This document shows positions 21,001 to 25,825 of a stretch of 64,000 nucleotides of DNA, piece after piece. Each line of letters starts with the position of its first letter. The stretch's first letter is position 1. The position numbers were made by a program, and so were the translations under genes. This stretch comes from Oscillibacter sp. (GTDB lineage Bacteria > Bacillota > Clostridia > Oscillospirales > Oscillospiraceae), in contig JALCRQ010000001.1 of assembly GCA_022652655.1 (NCBI GenBank), forward strand, positions 160,920 to 224,919. The letters run 5' to 3'. Below the pieces are notes generated by a model. That model was given only the letters and a program-made list of their open reading frames with translations. It was not told the DNA's origin and made no database searches.

Positions 21001-23928
21001 AGCAATGTCAGCGGCGACTTCCTCATCGGCTCCGTCCGGGCCTCCGGCACGGCGGCCATAACCGCCCAGGCGGGCATCGCGCTGGGCGACAAGCTGGGCC
21101 GCGCGGCGCAGGTCCAGGCCAAGTCCATCTCCCTCAGAGCATTGAACGGCGCCGTCGGCACGGCCGGCGCACCGGTGGATGTGGATACCGGCACCGGCAC
21201 CCTCAGCGCCTCCGCGGTCAACGGCACCGTCTATCTCAACGAGCTCACCGGCGACGTGACCGTGGGAACGATTACCGCCAGCGGCGACGATTCCAACGGC
21301 GGCGGAGCGGTGAAGCTCACCGTGCCCGGCAAGGTCACCGTGGGCACCATCACCAGCACGGGCGGCGGAGACGTCACCATCAGCGCCGGCGGCAGCATCG
21401 CAGATTCCAACGCGGATACCCTCCGGGATCTGGCGGAAAAGACGGCGGCGGCAGCCGAGGCCAAGAGCGTCTATGACGCGGCCAGCGGCAAGGCGGGCGT
21501 CCTCCAGGCCTATGTGGACGTTCTGAACACGGCCGCAGGTGAGCTTGCCAACGCAAAGCAGCTTCTCGGGCAGAAGCAGAATGCTCTGACTGACGCGCAG
21601 AACGATTTGACGGCGGCACAGAATACCCAGTCCGACAGGGAGGCCGATGTAACCGTCGCCCAGACGGCCCTCAGCCAGGCACAGGCAGAGCAGGCAGACG
21701 CCGCGTCCGCCAAAGCCCAGGCCGAAACCGCCAAGAGCGCAGCCCATCAGGCGGTGATCGCGGCGGAGGCTCAGCTGGCCGAGCTGAAGCAAACGGTCCC
21801 CGAAGCGGAATGGCCCACGAATCCGGCCATCCTCGCCAAGCAGGCGGAGCTCACCGGAATTCAGACCGCCGCCAGCAGCGCCGATCAGGCTCTGACCGAC
21901 GCGGAGAACGATCTCACGGCGAAGGACACCGCACTGACCGACAGCCAGGAGGCTCTGGACAATGCCCAGACGGCCCTGACCAATGCCCGGAAGGCAGCGG
22001 CGGAGAAGGAAGCGGCGGTGCAGACCGCCCAGGCCGCCGTGGAGCAGCAGCAGGCGGCGATCAAGGCGCTGATCGCGGACATCGATACCCGCACCTACGG
22101 CAATATTTCGGCGCTGAAGGGCGAGACGGATGTCCAAAGGGCCATCAGCGCGGTAAACAGCGAGAAGCAAACGGTGCAGCCGAAGCTGGATGCGGCAAAC
22201 GATGCCGCGAATGCCGCTCAGATCACTCTGGATGCGGCAAACGATGCCGTGGCTGCCGCCCAGGGGGCGGCCGCCAACGGGATCACCACCGGCGGAGACC
22301 TGAATCTCAACCTCACCAACGGCGGCAGCATCGGCACCGCAGGCAGCGCCCTGGGCGCTACGGCGGCGGGCAATACCGTCATCACCGCCGGAGAGGGCAA
22401 GACGCTTGAAAATCTGTATCTGGAGAGCGGCGGCGATGTAAAGCTCGCCCCCGTCACCGTTACAGGCGAGGCGGGCATCACCGCCCGGGGAGACATCACC
22501 GGCACAGCGGAAACCGGCGGCACTGTAATTACCGCGAACAGCGCGGTTCTGCACGCCATCGGAAATTCCGTGGGCGCGGTGTCCAAGGCATTGAAGGTCA
22601 GCCTGAACCGCGTATCCGCCTCCGGCAGCAGCGTCTATCTCAGTAACGACAAATCCCTGACGGTGGACACCGTCACGGCAGGCACCGCAGCGGACATCAC
22701 CGCCGCGGGAAGCATCACCGCCGGCACGCCCGGTCACAACATCATCGCGCCCAGCGCCGCACTCACCGCCAACGGCGGCAGCGTCGGCTCGGCGGACAGT
22801 GCCCTGAATGTCAGCGCCGGCACCGCTTCGGCCTCCGGCACGGACGTCTATCTCGAAAGCGACGGGGATCTGACAGTGGACCGCATTACCGCCTCCAACA
22901 AGGCGGAGCTCTCCGCCGGCGGCGCGGTCAAGGATACCGGCACGGCGGACGCCATCACGGCCAAGGATCTCACGCTGACTACCGGCGACGGCATCGGCCG
23001 TGCGGACAACACTCTCAACGTGCATGTGCCCGGCACCGTCACGACCGCCGGCGGCCACAACGCCACCTATCTCACCAACAGCTACTCCGCAGGCACCGGC
23101 GATACCGGCGGCGGAGGCGGCGGAGGCGGCGGAGGCAGCCTGACAATTGAGGTGACAACAGGGGAACACGGCAAGGTCACTCCGTCCGGCACCAGCGTAG
23201 AGGTAAAGGCGGGCAAGGACGCAATCTTCACCTTCCTCCCCGACCGGGGCTTCGATGTGAATCGGGTTCTGGTGGACGGCATCTCCGTTGGCTGGAGAAA
23301 CAGCTACACCTTCCAGGCAGTCAGCGAAAACCACAAGCTGGAGGTCAGCTTCCGGCCCTGCCTGCTCCTGGACTTCACGGATGTGGATCTGGGCGCGTGG
23401 TATCACCCGTATCTGGATGAGATGCTGTACCGCAAGCTCTTTAAGGGCACCTCTCCCACCACCTTCACGCCTGACGGCGCCATGACCCGGGCCATGTTCG
23501 TCACGGTTCTGGGCCGCCTGGCCGGCGTGGATCCCACGCAGTACGCGGCCGGCGATTTCAGCGACGTGCCGGAGGGCTACTGGTGTGCGGGCTACGCCGC
23601 ATGGGCCGCAAAGAACGGCATCGTTCTCGGCTACGAGGACGGCACCTTCCGGCCCACCCGGAGCATCTCCCGCCAGCAGATGGCGGCACTGCTGTACCGC
23701 TACGCCAAATTCACGGGTGCGGATGTCAGCGTGGGCGAGGACACCAACATCCTCTCCTATAAGGACGTGGGGCAGGCGGCGGAATACGCCATTCCCGCCC
23801 TGCAGTGGGCCTGCGGCGCCGGAATCCTCCAGGGCGACACCGACGGCTGCCTGACCCCGCTGCGCAGCGCAACCCGCGCAAATACCGCGGCCATCCTGGC
23901 CCGGTACTGTGCGCTGCCGGAGAAGTAA
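1..23928 (+). CDS. Giant SLH-anchored filamentous adhesin (LktA/FHA-like), 5' end outside window
   Basis: The frame is open from the first base to the TAA at 23926-23928, so the N-terminus and any signal peptide lie upstream (residues below are numbered from base 7). About 7,975 codons are present. Residues 1-1800 and 2000-2500 are short beta-type repeats alternating a Gly/Val/Ala strand with N-x-V-x-A and G-x-V-x-V strands. About 1812-1995 is a hydrophilic spacer. About 2500-4030 is built of longer modules of roughly 230 residues. About 4577-4630 is a basic amphipathic stretch. About 4660-6100 is less repetitive and Tyr/Trp-rich. About 6100-7140 and 7420-7700 are haemagglutinin-like strands. 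About 7140-7420 is an Ala/Gln/Asp-rich coiled coil. Ten glycines (about 7702-7711), an InlB-B-like repeat and three SLH domains (about 7790-7970) close the protein. Cysteine is almost absent before residue 3980. SLH domains bind pyruvylated wall polymer, so this is probably an extracellular fibre. Adhesion is inferred; the substrate is unknown. Confidence 0.85.
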   Translation, partial: TFVLNVQHNASVASIASGITVQSGGDVTVESKADTDGVITANASATNSTTGVGVAVAINIVTYETIADAGAADLSGANLTVRAEIYEADTAAGVQNFLETLKTQFIAALGATQLVDALTKAATDGSYDSLIDYITSLLTEQGFTVSEGLPATIKDIAVGRLTAALKGEDVEPLENEEYQQIVEDAVAFLADAARDPSVFKSVVTSNWAAMLENWKTTITDPAARQEMINTAFQALSALLGSDDEPDGMGNKISTSTISGVGAANVGVAGSVALSVVNGTTRASVANVESTENRGPVDFTGSIVITADGKQKVYTTAGSTADLKGRPDKNKAAAQGSTASNNGAGTGTAAPNTASKKTVGVGAAAAISVANLTVQAFIGDNRAVTALSVDIRAEAKNDLDTNSVSGADPIVRSETNQTTKPAGTTVPTTSAKNTSVDASVSVSFIDNLVEAYVGKNTTLTANGGDLITTADGKTVNLYILASQSGDTKTNASGYAMGTATAVGAAVAVNIALSDVSARFLGSGTVTGKAAVRAVTEDRDDANALALAMGADLQRYLDKIKAAQNLNRKNQAAGTQGGNATSQNIANRLNANSNNPAGGNTTPASSTMPLSVNALHSQNAQTTAPNGSTTGSAGGIGSQISGSAGSAGTAVTGGLGGANASQTTQNLHVAAAVAVNVTKHSAVTEIAGKLSASNISATAANHGDFAAVATGAAASSLNSTAPTGTTSIGVGVAVGVNGNTAAVKLGGQLIATDGDITADAELTQNMDGTYKGKYGVLAVAGSVSGKGSAGIAGALAVMVAKAVSSVTAADSTTLTAQNGTVTLHAYDKSKLSAAAMAATLSKGATAGVGASFALLYAQNAVSSKLGDSAVVRAKALSVTAEKKRVDIKDYGSPWNTSEILSLTQAGDGKKKGMADVQKNADGSYKVTLNIESQDVVTGLEGTSILGTVNYYASAVAGTIVGSSSTGESGKLALAGAISMLFNTSATEALIGRNADIVLTDGDLTVAAVSDNNTRLIGGAVSASTATAGVGLNVAAVDSRDTVTAAIGDGSTDESYQGIRVEGGNASVSAQAKNNAWAVTAAAALSTGTSSTATVGGGLTVIVSNTAARALVGDHVKLSASGNVSADARNDADLVLVSVSAAVSGSGSGKVAAGGTIAAVITADKAETSVGGGAQLTAGGTLGVTAHNSENLVSVLGSASAAASGAAAAGTLNVLVTNAVSSAAVGAKAKLISKGNLTVASDGDAKLVAVLLAVSAAGSAGDPAIGATILVNVFNRRATASAGDGASLISQGGSVLLTADGDEKTVAVSVAGAAAEGPSIAGNIQVNVGSSTVEAKLGDSVTVEAYDSIGVTADQHNDVVLISPTFSFSGSSAGVGATIVTTVLGNTVQALVGSNASLTAHALSTAATAGVKTANRSDRRRGVVVHAFSDETVVMLGIAASGSLSSAAVSGVVDTLVVTNNVKAAVGPNTSVISGTVVEDALDTDGDGTNDTSNGAGEIAVEADDTSSLYNFGGAVAATAGSAGVGATVVTLVFNKTVTASLDGRDAENSALSRLIRAAGKLTVTADSRDVLALVGVTFGASGSAAVAVGGNILVFENTVTAELGGTVTAGGSVTVAAQSDATLVSVAAALAGSGSAAVGGAAIITYFKSTTAARVLENSTVTAAGALSVTADSRELITSDGVGASGGGSAAVSGLVDVIVTKITTQAYLEKNVTVKASSLTVKADDRYKLVGVGVSAAVSGTAGVGVTAIVTVAKNTVTAYVGDNSSITAAAGDVSVSAASDRRIHTYAGTLAAGFGGAGVGVTLMVTVVGGKLQQTSADELNKNFSSGELLRALSAQAPGAASGSYAELQGENGLASDLEGDGVKTSAGVGHEEPVYKKTGENPDGTPILEPVYKTRAEGEIKRDADGNVIYQKNTDGTYKVDEDGRWIPEKYAGGEFVLDAAGQKIQETQIVYDDQGYSDSSLNTSYDKETNATPGKDMEVQESSDRDQAAGIGQTQPNYDSRDTTSAYLGKNVTVVSAGDITVSASDNLIADMVTAAIAGGLYAGVGVGIAVGVLYSSVLAYVMDGSSLSAVGTVSVKAWGGSAAEGFGDTTSTGDSGDNGALNSAVNDSEFSINDLTIHAISVSAGIGGYAGVGAAIGVVVLRSEVKAYVEGDILKAAAVEVSARSYYKNVVAATLALSGGIAGVSASIASATFVGNTIAAIVGDVQVGDTAGNRTKYPTAQLGVGSVSVRTDATHTATAIAAAIAAGGVAVNGAVAVAVNRSRTETFVGQGVSMNLTGDLSVSSAVSTAARNLILGVAGGIVAVGLGVAVSVLNPAVLTYLGVTPDGEVTGGSVTGTVGQITARNVSVANDVTTDAYSTAILASMGGVAVNGSALLTFNSTNAWAAINRMSVTASGSLSVDGRLVSAARSVLASAAIGNVAAGVTFSYVGLDSVNKALIDTTGVTVSGGTISVFAGRDDARSSATAQATAVAAAVAGLAAVNLNTAVADNNAVNDALIQGSGTLISAGALSVGANGIASAQATVLGLTVAAGASIAGAFAVALLRSSQQASVNGGTVSAASLSVLSNLNRGRTEAASEAKLITGSGALFTVTANVAVAYGRSSSVAQVTPGTLTLTGTNGGSVTVGSYGSADVKSDTTNLTISAISAGLMVNLAFAQSKFQAILDVPAGGAVDTDSVTVETIYTANATADLTPSAGGAQAHLASIGVNLALAAADSTAEAAITGAGTVTAGTVSVTASGTAGANAITHAPTLQLSLVNIAANTAVALLTAEQSAHLDGVTVKKAGVTVSSTLNNGAFDGAFATLGASSDGWTRKDDGTTEKGYKFTLDLYSAEVNTAVATNDASNSAYFKGAGVSASAKDLAVTAAGKSLADAKVQIADTSLGYVSVGINTLYAYAKGTFRAYLDIGARELDVNSVTVTNTYTARADAETTQSTGGVKAAVIDVVNNAAAAEASTAAEAGIFGTGTVKSAGAITVTVSGTADAVTGIAESEAKLSGISIAGNELTSLLKGVQSAYLRGVTVEKAGTVTVLSEYNKDGAHGATGTLGNSAASASDVSLLVGATGSTVEAAANTTAGASISGVSMGSDTARVGAVTVRSDAASAARASQSDAVFDAGLISLGLTIMKAHAQGTYEAYVDVADGRRIYAESLSISNTYTADADAKTTQAILGVSGADVSANVALADVTTAADASVRGKGTVNTTGAVTVQTTGTANAHAGVVTPTVSVSGIKVALKALTADVKASQSAYIKDASVTASAVSILSEYNKDGAHGAKAEMGSIFKAKDGGSFSFEAAGTSLSGNVITATSETTSLAYADGAAITAAGGESGNLTITADGTSIASATMDQASLSAGYIDLALTLMYAYANGDYQAYLRTPGLAVSAAGDILISNNYTTSATARTAQAGGFGVKFSGASLKTNVAIAQVNLKTYAGILRTREGGTPSGTGGEESGGEEASGDPESPDGTIHADGNLTVQVTGTARAYAGVAQQTISLSGLNIAANVLTATLHAQQKAEIAAGTVTADGALKVLSEFNKGKTAASTDSGAAAELGSISDKALADIHGIGVQVNVVTAEVTASSQALISGGAVTAKGTANVTNTATSYANAYTGAAVVNLGLVGIGVTQLKASAGGSFAAAVRNAGLTALSVDVTNTASAGSDATGSQPSVSLTLGKLDYNKAEASTGFTAGAEISGSTITAKGTKDAAGTVTVSADGTATASAAITAPIAAIGGVGAAINDVSARVSAVQKAFLSGGTVKAAGAVTVKSVLNDGDGEGATASLGAAGVGVSGADISSNQATADSNATSWAYAAGVSIGTDQQSSGKLTIQNRANSYAKAGFTASAVDVSGVNVGVMVMKATAAGSFKAELDTAAATLYTGDIDILNDYVSTADASSTQPGGGVKVGAISGGSNTAEATVSTIAAAGIVGSGTVHAGSVTVRSDSSANDAAQHSGATADIDGKAVSVEGVNVGINKAMALMNITQSAYVKSCTLILTGSLSVKSLLNNSTVKSETGANGGAKVGLIGASGTSTTAKSQGSSQASVEDAAVSAAAGSVTVLAEMKNTSVTSNSKANSVSVSGAAIDIVSVYAEIAKDAAKAFVSGSKANLTAQSVSVAADSTGAKVTAYAESPDTSVHAFGGSTVTADAKVTEKTTEAYLGAGTKITATGAENDVSVTASADTELNASTNHSTNVGLAEVNKYVIAATVLTQKTLAHADGSVRSAGTLNVAAYDEITGTAKTSGKTIGAVANGDSKVTVTVGDTEHTGQTAKASVGAGADLEAAGSVSVTAHTAAALTATADSSGVALGQYGKVGASVALIRNTFIDIGTSARLISHYGDVSVTAMAALADLSANTTMDGAGFAFGGDGPSSTVTLSSKTNVDVGGGATVTALFGSLNIQAESHSDVRSAASRSMKGFAGSNQSAAYITASEEVLINLATADNAARAYLNARNTAIRSVIYQSLNAYAYSVTGSADSHTTANAYVTVNNTQQINIGNAFVGGTDTLTIEAVTPAMFVVAKGYSTIDGFTGKVYANTGVNGGAAAEVKVSARADIASKAVIINAAAPNVGDNGVAASNAEAVSNTIMGWVSRAVDTFNQKVANALGKIPFIGKKLKRLYETVTRWVTKTFWEPISSKSYAASTKVLTSVGRVILDGGIHLGGGAAGTFVEIDSSGKLHWSGLDEDFGTDTNPSANRPVATVTDSSVTVSNLYNDDRGSIAVSVTASGDVSQHTSGDSAATSTTVNTSVDGTAEIKTNNSFVKIYDSGYLPNVVILNETAKNLIVSSITLNNGDQPRPSVEIGGLTTRYAHETPALTVLNRTGSDVTFGVTLDCIEGSVTVGMNGGALNTALGAVIWANRISVPGSGSLLRGVFPVTGAGSIGSEANRFRAYLMDIAAVPATNVFLAQAARPTNLSVFAEGEIWLDITHVIKNITAPDGTISAVANPVLTLDQVISKSGKKVDLQINAPKVIGAAAVNKTNRDVYAPGERNNLASIDTALAANIGKAILTSGGLATNYALTASGKLAYTKTDTWYNLSDYLVVSTGDGTEGSPITKYYLLPNGQMLQTDDAGRILNVSYVTGTTTQTCELNGLLFNFTGTGTDRKLDSVTFLTDGAATEAEGYRQKLTFNADGTLTMNIGGVGGTIYLTRVPGSLAWILPDGSRIYVKSAFLRTNTATGEISEVTGWTLKTEEDGSYWLVLENLDLANRTVYHVVRLSADGTLQEKSVYTLDKKIDAREITALTDIAQSAADAQTAGDTVMNGLTDTTEGSTKTLTIANDSTPASLANDVLAKLKPVLTADWNVSVTVTYTTKVVTTLDNPATTDVDESSSKTVVDGITVAASATEANGGGLFSDPETINFAAQTFAGSDTYAVPDSLSATVDRDDQNKPIPGTKTRDTVNGVSFGVNTLGERKGAVLAAYDEADNTIVTGLSSVRNGSYTFALEKIGTYYQVASPTDTEYEGWNKWQKARYGEVADVYFTLGKTDKTVTVTGDDPSTTEVTETSYETTVQVDAISASQLVAGISDTPSSITTTTEGETTTDTVNYNSGYVIVTGGILFLDPANVTKAVLDAPTPADGIYYLTDKAVAVTPQNKLIPIDIVYAGADQDINNATMVYSPNMTQALDGNGDPVYSEALYRYKPTDHQSSEITTYWRSEDGTVSATESSPSGSGWTKVNFYSTGEGDPVYDKILTQLKEKDGSHQTTYQDSLTMALKEEDRVVGFETTRVNAVQYNTSSLPVYVSRRQKQKGTGYDTQYCYTDRNGAEIWDNTSFAEYQKNPQSLQIRIWIHGIYDPVYEYLPGTVLIRPTDSGTAMNVSYSDATAFTVPTGMYDNLHFGSGEGKTHVTTASGNAAVLSVSQYVRMLTEDAVFNPGTDAELRLEKGTLLYLDTGYHAVRICTPDKSLRLYEQGSYLGKTAAITTTDGEGGTTTTAVPDEIYTEYGDGYIHFSAGAEQMFNELATGIYMTYRGEGDPNISLLSLNTAGPASFYFKSDYFCLKKSGESSELVQLIAQTKNTDGTWRTFEQDADAAKFDLSSTYAGTFKKAWLCKVYEADSSAAALYILELQASETDTNATIVVLLPDGTWYDSKGGAGVLKTASMPQTDDYTGATSIDLNSVQGEPVELSFEGANTVLTDAADSDGVNIKSNNVTIVSKDGQIFSKDNPMVIAPETGDQVNLQLVAQKNTDGTYSGDYAGKAYVTTVTGQADADKVTKNVNLHDTTIATDKGLLDLTTAAGSIIAKDAVNIKGGAALNITTGTGSVTLGDRDNASGDHTVNVDGSLNIATGTGSVNLSDVDAAKGSTVAVTAGTTAGSAGNDVTVDRVNVDGIFKITTSGGSLLRKDGDSLFTVGADADEAGSFLSIGGDIGTAANPFRINILPDTAGKTQVLGITKVVNTFLTQVTSIPTDTDLPHTGREEGAAEDTTHDEAIGDMSTSDKPVDVTLSSEPQAIAAQLVSGYAGGRVTRQALLGLVTAGAFTGAQVKSTLGVTDQQITAKAGELKTAGTAEELTALAAKLNLSVTPLEAKLDLSVLDASTDGMDTAALEAHNEAVAALRAALSEKLGAAYSETMTPASLRQAYETYYTGKLTAYRTAVAEAYTQGLTGRFAKTDALRADDLAWILDSGITDADAGLTALLTAAIAARKNTAEQKTDGEGNPLYLDTVTGAETTSATTIQDGSPVDNTPVYKTVPVLSDTDDLFPLYWQSLSSVQKQELMAQAWAKVDGEHYPAPADDDTQPPRELTLHIGTSTGDSYILNIGDITVTQDSGVFSAGEVASTHGDVTVINTSGSIAGVEDKAADYTGADTESNIYGENLTLKAENGLISHVRTEQKSWPRTTIANIGKELMNKTYAEITAANGSWQLKRAADGTLAMIFKVDFTAVRDLSRTIATHLTAAASGDIELAEVTGDLGVDSVTSVNGTVALSAPGSILDASAGDAVNVSAGKDASLTAGGTVGTSQDYLDVQVGNTLTADAQGDISLNAVGSLTAVTESANGQVNADALTDGANLTLSNVSGDFLIGSVRASGTAAITAQAGIALGDKLGRAAQVQAKSISLRALNGAVGTAGAPVDVDTGTGTLSASAVNGTVYLNELTGDVTVGTITASGDDSNGGGAVKLTVPGKVTVGTITSTGGGDVTISAGGSIADSNADTLRDLAEKTAAAAEAKSVYDAASGKAGVLQAYVDVLNTAAGELANAKQLLGQKQNALTDAQNDLTAAQNTQSDREADVTVAQTALSQAQAEQADAASAKAQAETAKSAAHQAVIAAEAQLAELKQTVPEAEWPTNPAILAKQAELTGIQTAASSADQALTDAENDLTAKDTALTDSQEALDNAQTALTNARKAAAEKEAAVQTAQAAVEQQQAAIKALIADIDTRTYGNISALKGETDVQRAISAVNSEKQTVQPKLDAANDAANAAQITLDAANDAVAAAQGAAANGITTGGDLNLNLTNGGSIGTAGSALGATAAGNTVITAGEGKTLENLYLESGGDVKLAPVTVTGEAGITARGDITGTAETGGTVITANSAVLHAIGNSVGAVSKALKVSLNRVSASGSSVYLSNDKSLTVDTVTAGTAADITAAGSITAGTPGHNIIAPSAALTANGGSVGSADSALNVSAGTASASGTDVYLESDGDLTVDRITASNKAELSAGGAVKDTGTADAITAKDLTLTTGDGIGRADNTLNVHVPGTVTTAGGHNATYLTNSYSAGTGDTGGGGGGGGGGSLTIEVTTGEHGKVTPSGTSVEVKAGKDAIFTFLPDRGFDVNRVLVDGISVGWRNSYTFQAVSENHKLEVSFRPCLLLDFTDVDLGAWYHPYLDEMLYRKLFKGTSPTTFTPDGAMTRAMFVTVLGRLAGVDPTQYAAGDFSDVPEGYWCAGYAAWAAKNGIVLGYEDGTFRPTRSISRQQMAALLYRYAKFTGADVSVGEDTNILSYKDVGQAAEYAIPALQWACGAGILQGDTDGCLTPLRSATRANTAAILARYCALPEK
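7680..12120 (+). repeat. Long-period modules inside the adhesin gene
   Basis: At least seven related modules follow each other, marked by a V-x-V-x-S-x-x-N element near 7695, 8374, 9094, 9784, 10582, 11284 and 11986 (spacing about 680-800 bp). Each also carries a Y-x-A-Y-L strand followed by N-T-Y-T-A-D-A. Copies three and four are exactly 690 bp apart at this element and share 38 of 39 bases (9095-9133 and 9785-9823). This suggests recent duplication or gene conversion within otherwise diverged repeats. Confidence 0.7.
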
Positions 23929-23947
23929 ACTGATCACACAAGCGCAG

Positions 23948-23982
23948 AAATCCCGTCCGGCCTCAGGCCGGACGGGATTTTC
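23948..23982 (+). terminator. Rho-independent terminator of the adhesin gene
   Basis: A perfect 15-bp stem (23948-23962 with 23966-23980, loop TCA) ends in a short T run, 20 bases after the adhesin stop codon. Confidence 0.85.
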
Positions 23983-24001
23983 ACGCAGGTGCGGCCGGGT
24001 G

Positions 24002-24031
24002 TTGACCCGCCCGCCGGAAATGGATTATAAT
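24002..24031 (+). promoter_or_regulatory. Sigma-A promoter of the two-component operon
   Basis: TTGACC (24002-24007) and TATAAT (24026-24031) are separated by 18 bp. The start codon of the response regulator follows 65 bases later with an AAAGGAG ribosome binding site at 24081-24087. Confidence 0.75.
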
Positions 24032-24096
24032 GAACCGGATAAGAGTTCCCGGGGTCGCGGGCCCCGGAAGCATACCGCGGAAAGGAGCCACCCGGA

Positions 24097-24768
24097 ATGA
24101 AACAGCTGCTGATTGTGGAGGACGACCGCGCCCTCAGCCGGGGAATCTGCATGGCGCTGGAGAGCCCGGATCTCCACACGGCGGCCTGCTTTTCCCTGGG
24201 GGACGCGGCGGCGGAGCTCTCCCGCCGGACGGTTGATCTTCTGATCCTGGACGTAAACCTGCCGGACGGCAGCGGTCTGGAGTTTCTCCGCTCCCGCCGT
24301 CCGGCCCTGACCATGCCGGTAATCCTGCTGACCGCCAACGACCTGGAGACGGATATCGTCGCCGGGCTGGAGCTGGGTGCGGACGACTATATCACCAAGC
24401 CGTTTTCACTGGCCGTGCTCCGGGCCCGGGTGAACACCCAGCTGCGCAGGGGCACACCGCCGGACCGCGTTGAGATCGACGATCTGGCGTTTGACTTTGG
24501 GCGAATGGAATTTTTCCGCGGGGGTGCGGCGGTGGAGCTGAGCAAGACAGAGCAGAAGCTGCTGCGGATTTTGGTGGAGAACCGAGGCATCAAACTGTCC
24601 CGGGAGGATCTGGTGGACCGCATCTGGACCAGCGGCGCGCAGTATGTGGATGAAAACGCCCTGTCCGTCACTGTCAAGCGGCTGCGAGACAAGCTGGAGG
24701 AGCACCCCTCCCAGCCCCGCTATATCCGGACGGTGTACGGCATCGGCTACACCTGGGCGGTGAAGTGA
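24097..24768 (+). CDS. OmpR-family response regulator
   Basis: A 223-residue cytoplasmic transcription factor. The receiver domain (residues 1-118) shows the acidic pocket E8-D9-D10, phospho-acceptor D52, T79 and K101. The C-terminal half (about 125-223) is a winged-helix trans_reg_C domain ending in the usual RYIRTVYGIGY segment. The ATG is 9 bases after AAAGGAG. The stop codon directly abuts the kinase ATG, so the two are translated together. With the ABC genes downstream it resembles BceRS/VanRS-type systems that respond to cell-envelope antimicrobials. The actual signal and targets cannot be read from sequence. Confidence 0.93.
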   Translation: MKQLLIVEDDRALSRGICMALESPDLHTAACFSLGDAAAELSRRTVDLLILDVNLPDGSGLEFLRSRRPALTMPVILLTANDLETDIVAGLELGADDYITKPFSLAVLRARVNTQLRRGTPPDRVEIDDLAFDFGRMEFFRGGAAVELSKTEQKLLRILVENRGIKLSREDLVDRIWTSGAQYVDENALSVTVKRLRDKLEEHPSQPRYIRTVYGIGYTWAVK

Positions 24769-25707
24769 ATGGGAATGCCGGAGAGAATTGTGCTGGCCGC
24801 GGGACTCTGCGCGGTGCTGGCCGCCGCGGCGGCAATTTGGCTGAATCACCGAAAAATGCGCAAAATAATGGACGGATTGGAGCATATGCTGGACGATGCC
24901 ATCCGGGGAGACTTTCGGGAGGACCGGTTTGACGAGAGTCTTCTGTCCTCTGTGGAGGCCCGGATGGCCGGGTATCTCACCGCCTCCGGCGTCTCCGGAC
25001 AGGCGGTGCGGGAGGAGCGGGACAAGATTCGGGAACTGATCGCGGACATCTCCCATCAGACGAAAACGCCCATCGCCAACATCCTGCTCTATGCGCAGCT
25101 TTTGGAGGAGCAGGAGCTTCCGGACGAGAGCCGGAGGTGCGCGGAGGCACTGGCCCGGCAGGCGGAAAAGCTGAGCTTCCTCATCGGTTCCCTGGTGAAA
25201 ACCTCCCGGCTGGAGACGGGAATCCTGACGCTGCATCCCCGTCCGGCTCCGGTGAGCGCCCTGCTGGCGGAGCTGGAGCGGCAGCTTGCACCCAAGGCCG
25301 CCCGGAAGGGCGTGGCCCTGACGGTGGAGGACGCGGAGATCCGGGCGGTGTTCGATCCCAAGTGGACGGCGGAGGCGCTGTGCAACGTGGCGGACAACGC
25401 GGTGAAGTACACGCCCGCCGGCGGACACGTCACGGTGCGTGCGGCGGCGTACGAGCTATTTGTCCGCATCGACGTGGCGGATACCGGCATGGGGATCCCG
25501 GAGGACGAGCTGCCCCGGATTTTTCAGCGGTTTTACCGGGCCCCCTCCGCCGCCGACGCGGAGGGCGTGGGTCTGGGCCTGTTTCTGGCCCGGGAGATCC
25601 TTTCGGAGCAGGGAGGCTATCTCAAGGCCGCGTCCCAGGTGGGGCAGGGCTCCGTATTCTCCCTTTTCCTGCCCATGGAGGGGACGTGTCCCTCCGGCGG
25701 GGAGTGA
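24769..25707 (+). CDS. Membrane sensor histidine kinase with short N-terminus
   Basis: A 312-residue protein with a single evident membrane segment (about residues 7-26) and almost no extracellular sensing domain. The H-box is around H96 (ISHQTKTP), followed by HATPase motifs: N-box N206-N210, G1 DVADTGMGIP (about 235-244), F-box FQRFYR (about 252-257) and G2 GVGLGLF (about 266-272). The start ATG immediately follows the regulator stop. The lack of an extracytoplasmic sensor fits kinases that take their signal from a partner ABC permease, but here only one helix is clear rather than the usual two. The partner regulator is the preceding gene. Confidence 0.9.
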   Translation: MGMPERIVLAAGLCAVLAAAAAIWLNHRKMRKIMDGLEHMLDDAIRGDFREDRFDESLLSSVEARMAGYLTASGVSGQAVREERDKIRELIADISHQTKTPIANILLYAQLLEEQELPDESRRCAEALARQAEKLSFLIGSLVKTSRLETGILTLHPRPAPVSALLAELERQLAPKAARKGVALTVEDAEIRAVFDPKWTAEALCNVADNAVKYTPAGGHVTVRAAAYELFVRIDVADTGMGIPEDELPRIFQRFYRAPSAADAEGVGLGLFLAREILSEQGGYLKAASQVGQGSVFSLFLPMEGTCPSGGE

Positions 25708-25723
25708 AATCCTTCAAAAGAGA

Positions 25724-25808
25724 CAGAAGAAAATTTTCCCGGGAAAGAATGTGGAAAGATTCTTCTGCTAAAGTGTGTATCGTGGAACCCCCGATACACA
25801 CTTTTTTT
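25724..25808 (+). promoter_or_regulatory. Structured leader with terminator hairpin before the ABC operon
   Basis: Between kinase and ATPase genes there is an 8-bp long-range stem (25724-25731 with 25760-25767) enclosing a perfect 12-bp palindrome (25735-25746). It is followed by a 13-bp hairpin (25770-25782 with 25792-25804) running into seven T (25802-25808). The ATPase ribosome binding site GGAGG begins only four bases after the T run. This may be a plain terminator dividing two units or an attenuator. I found no clear promoter after it. Confidence 0.65.
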
Positions 25809-25825
25809 CATGGAGGATCGGACAA

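Noticed and set aside
16981..23937. A 2,318-codon open frame on the minus strand opposite the adhesin
   Set aside because: It mirrors the GNC-rich codon use of the adhesin; its translation is low-complexity Gly/Ala/Asp/Val/Arg with no domain, and its start and stop fit no expression signals.
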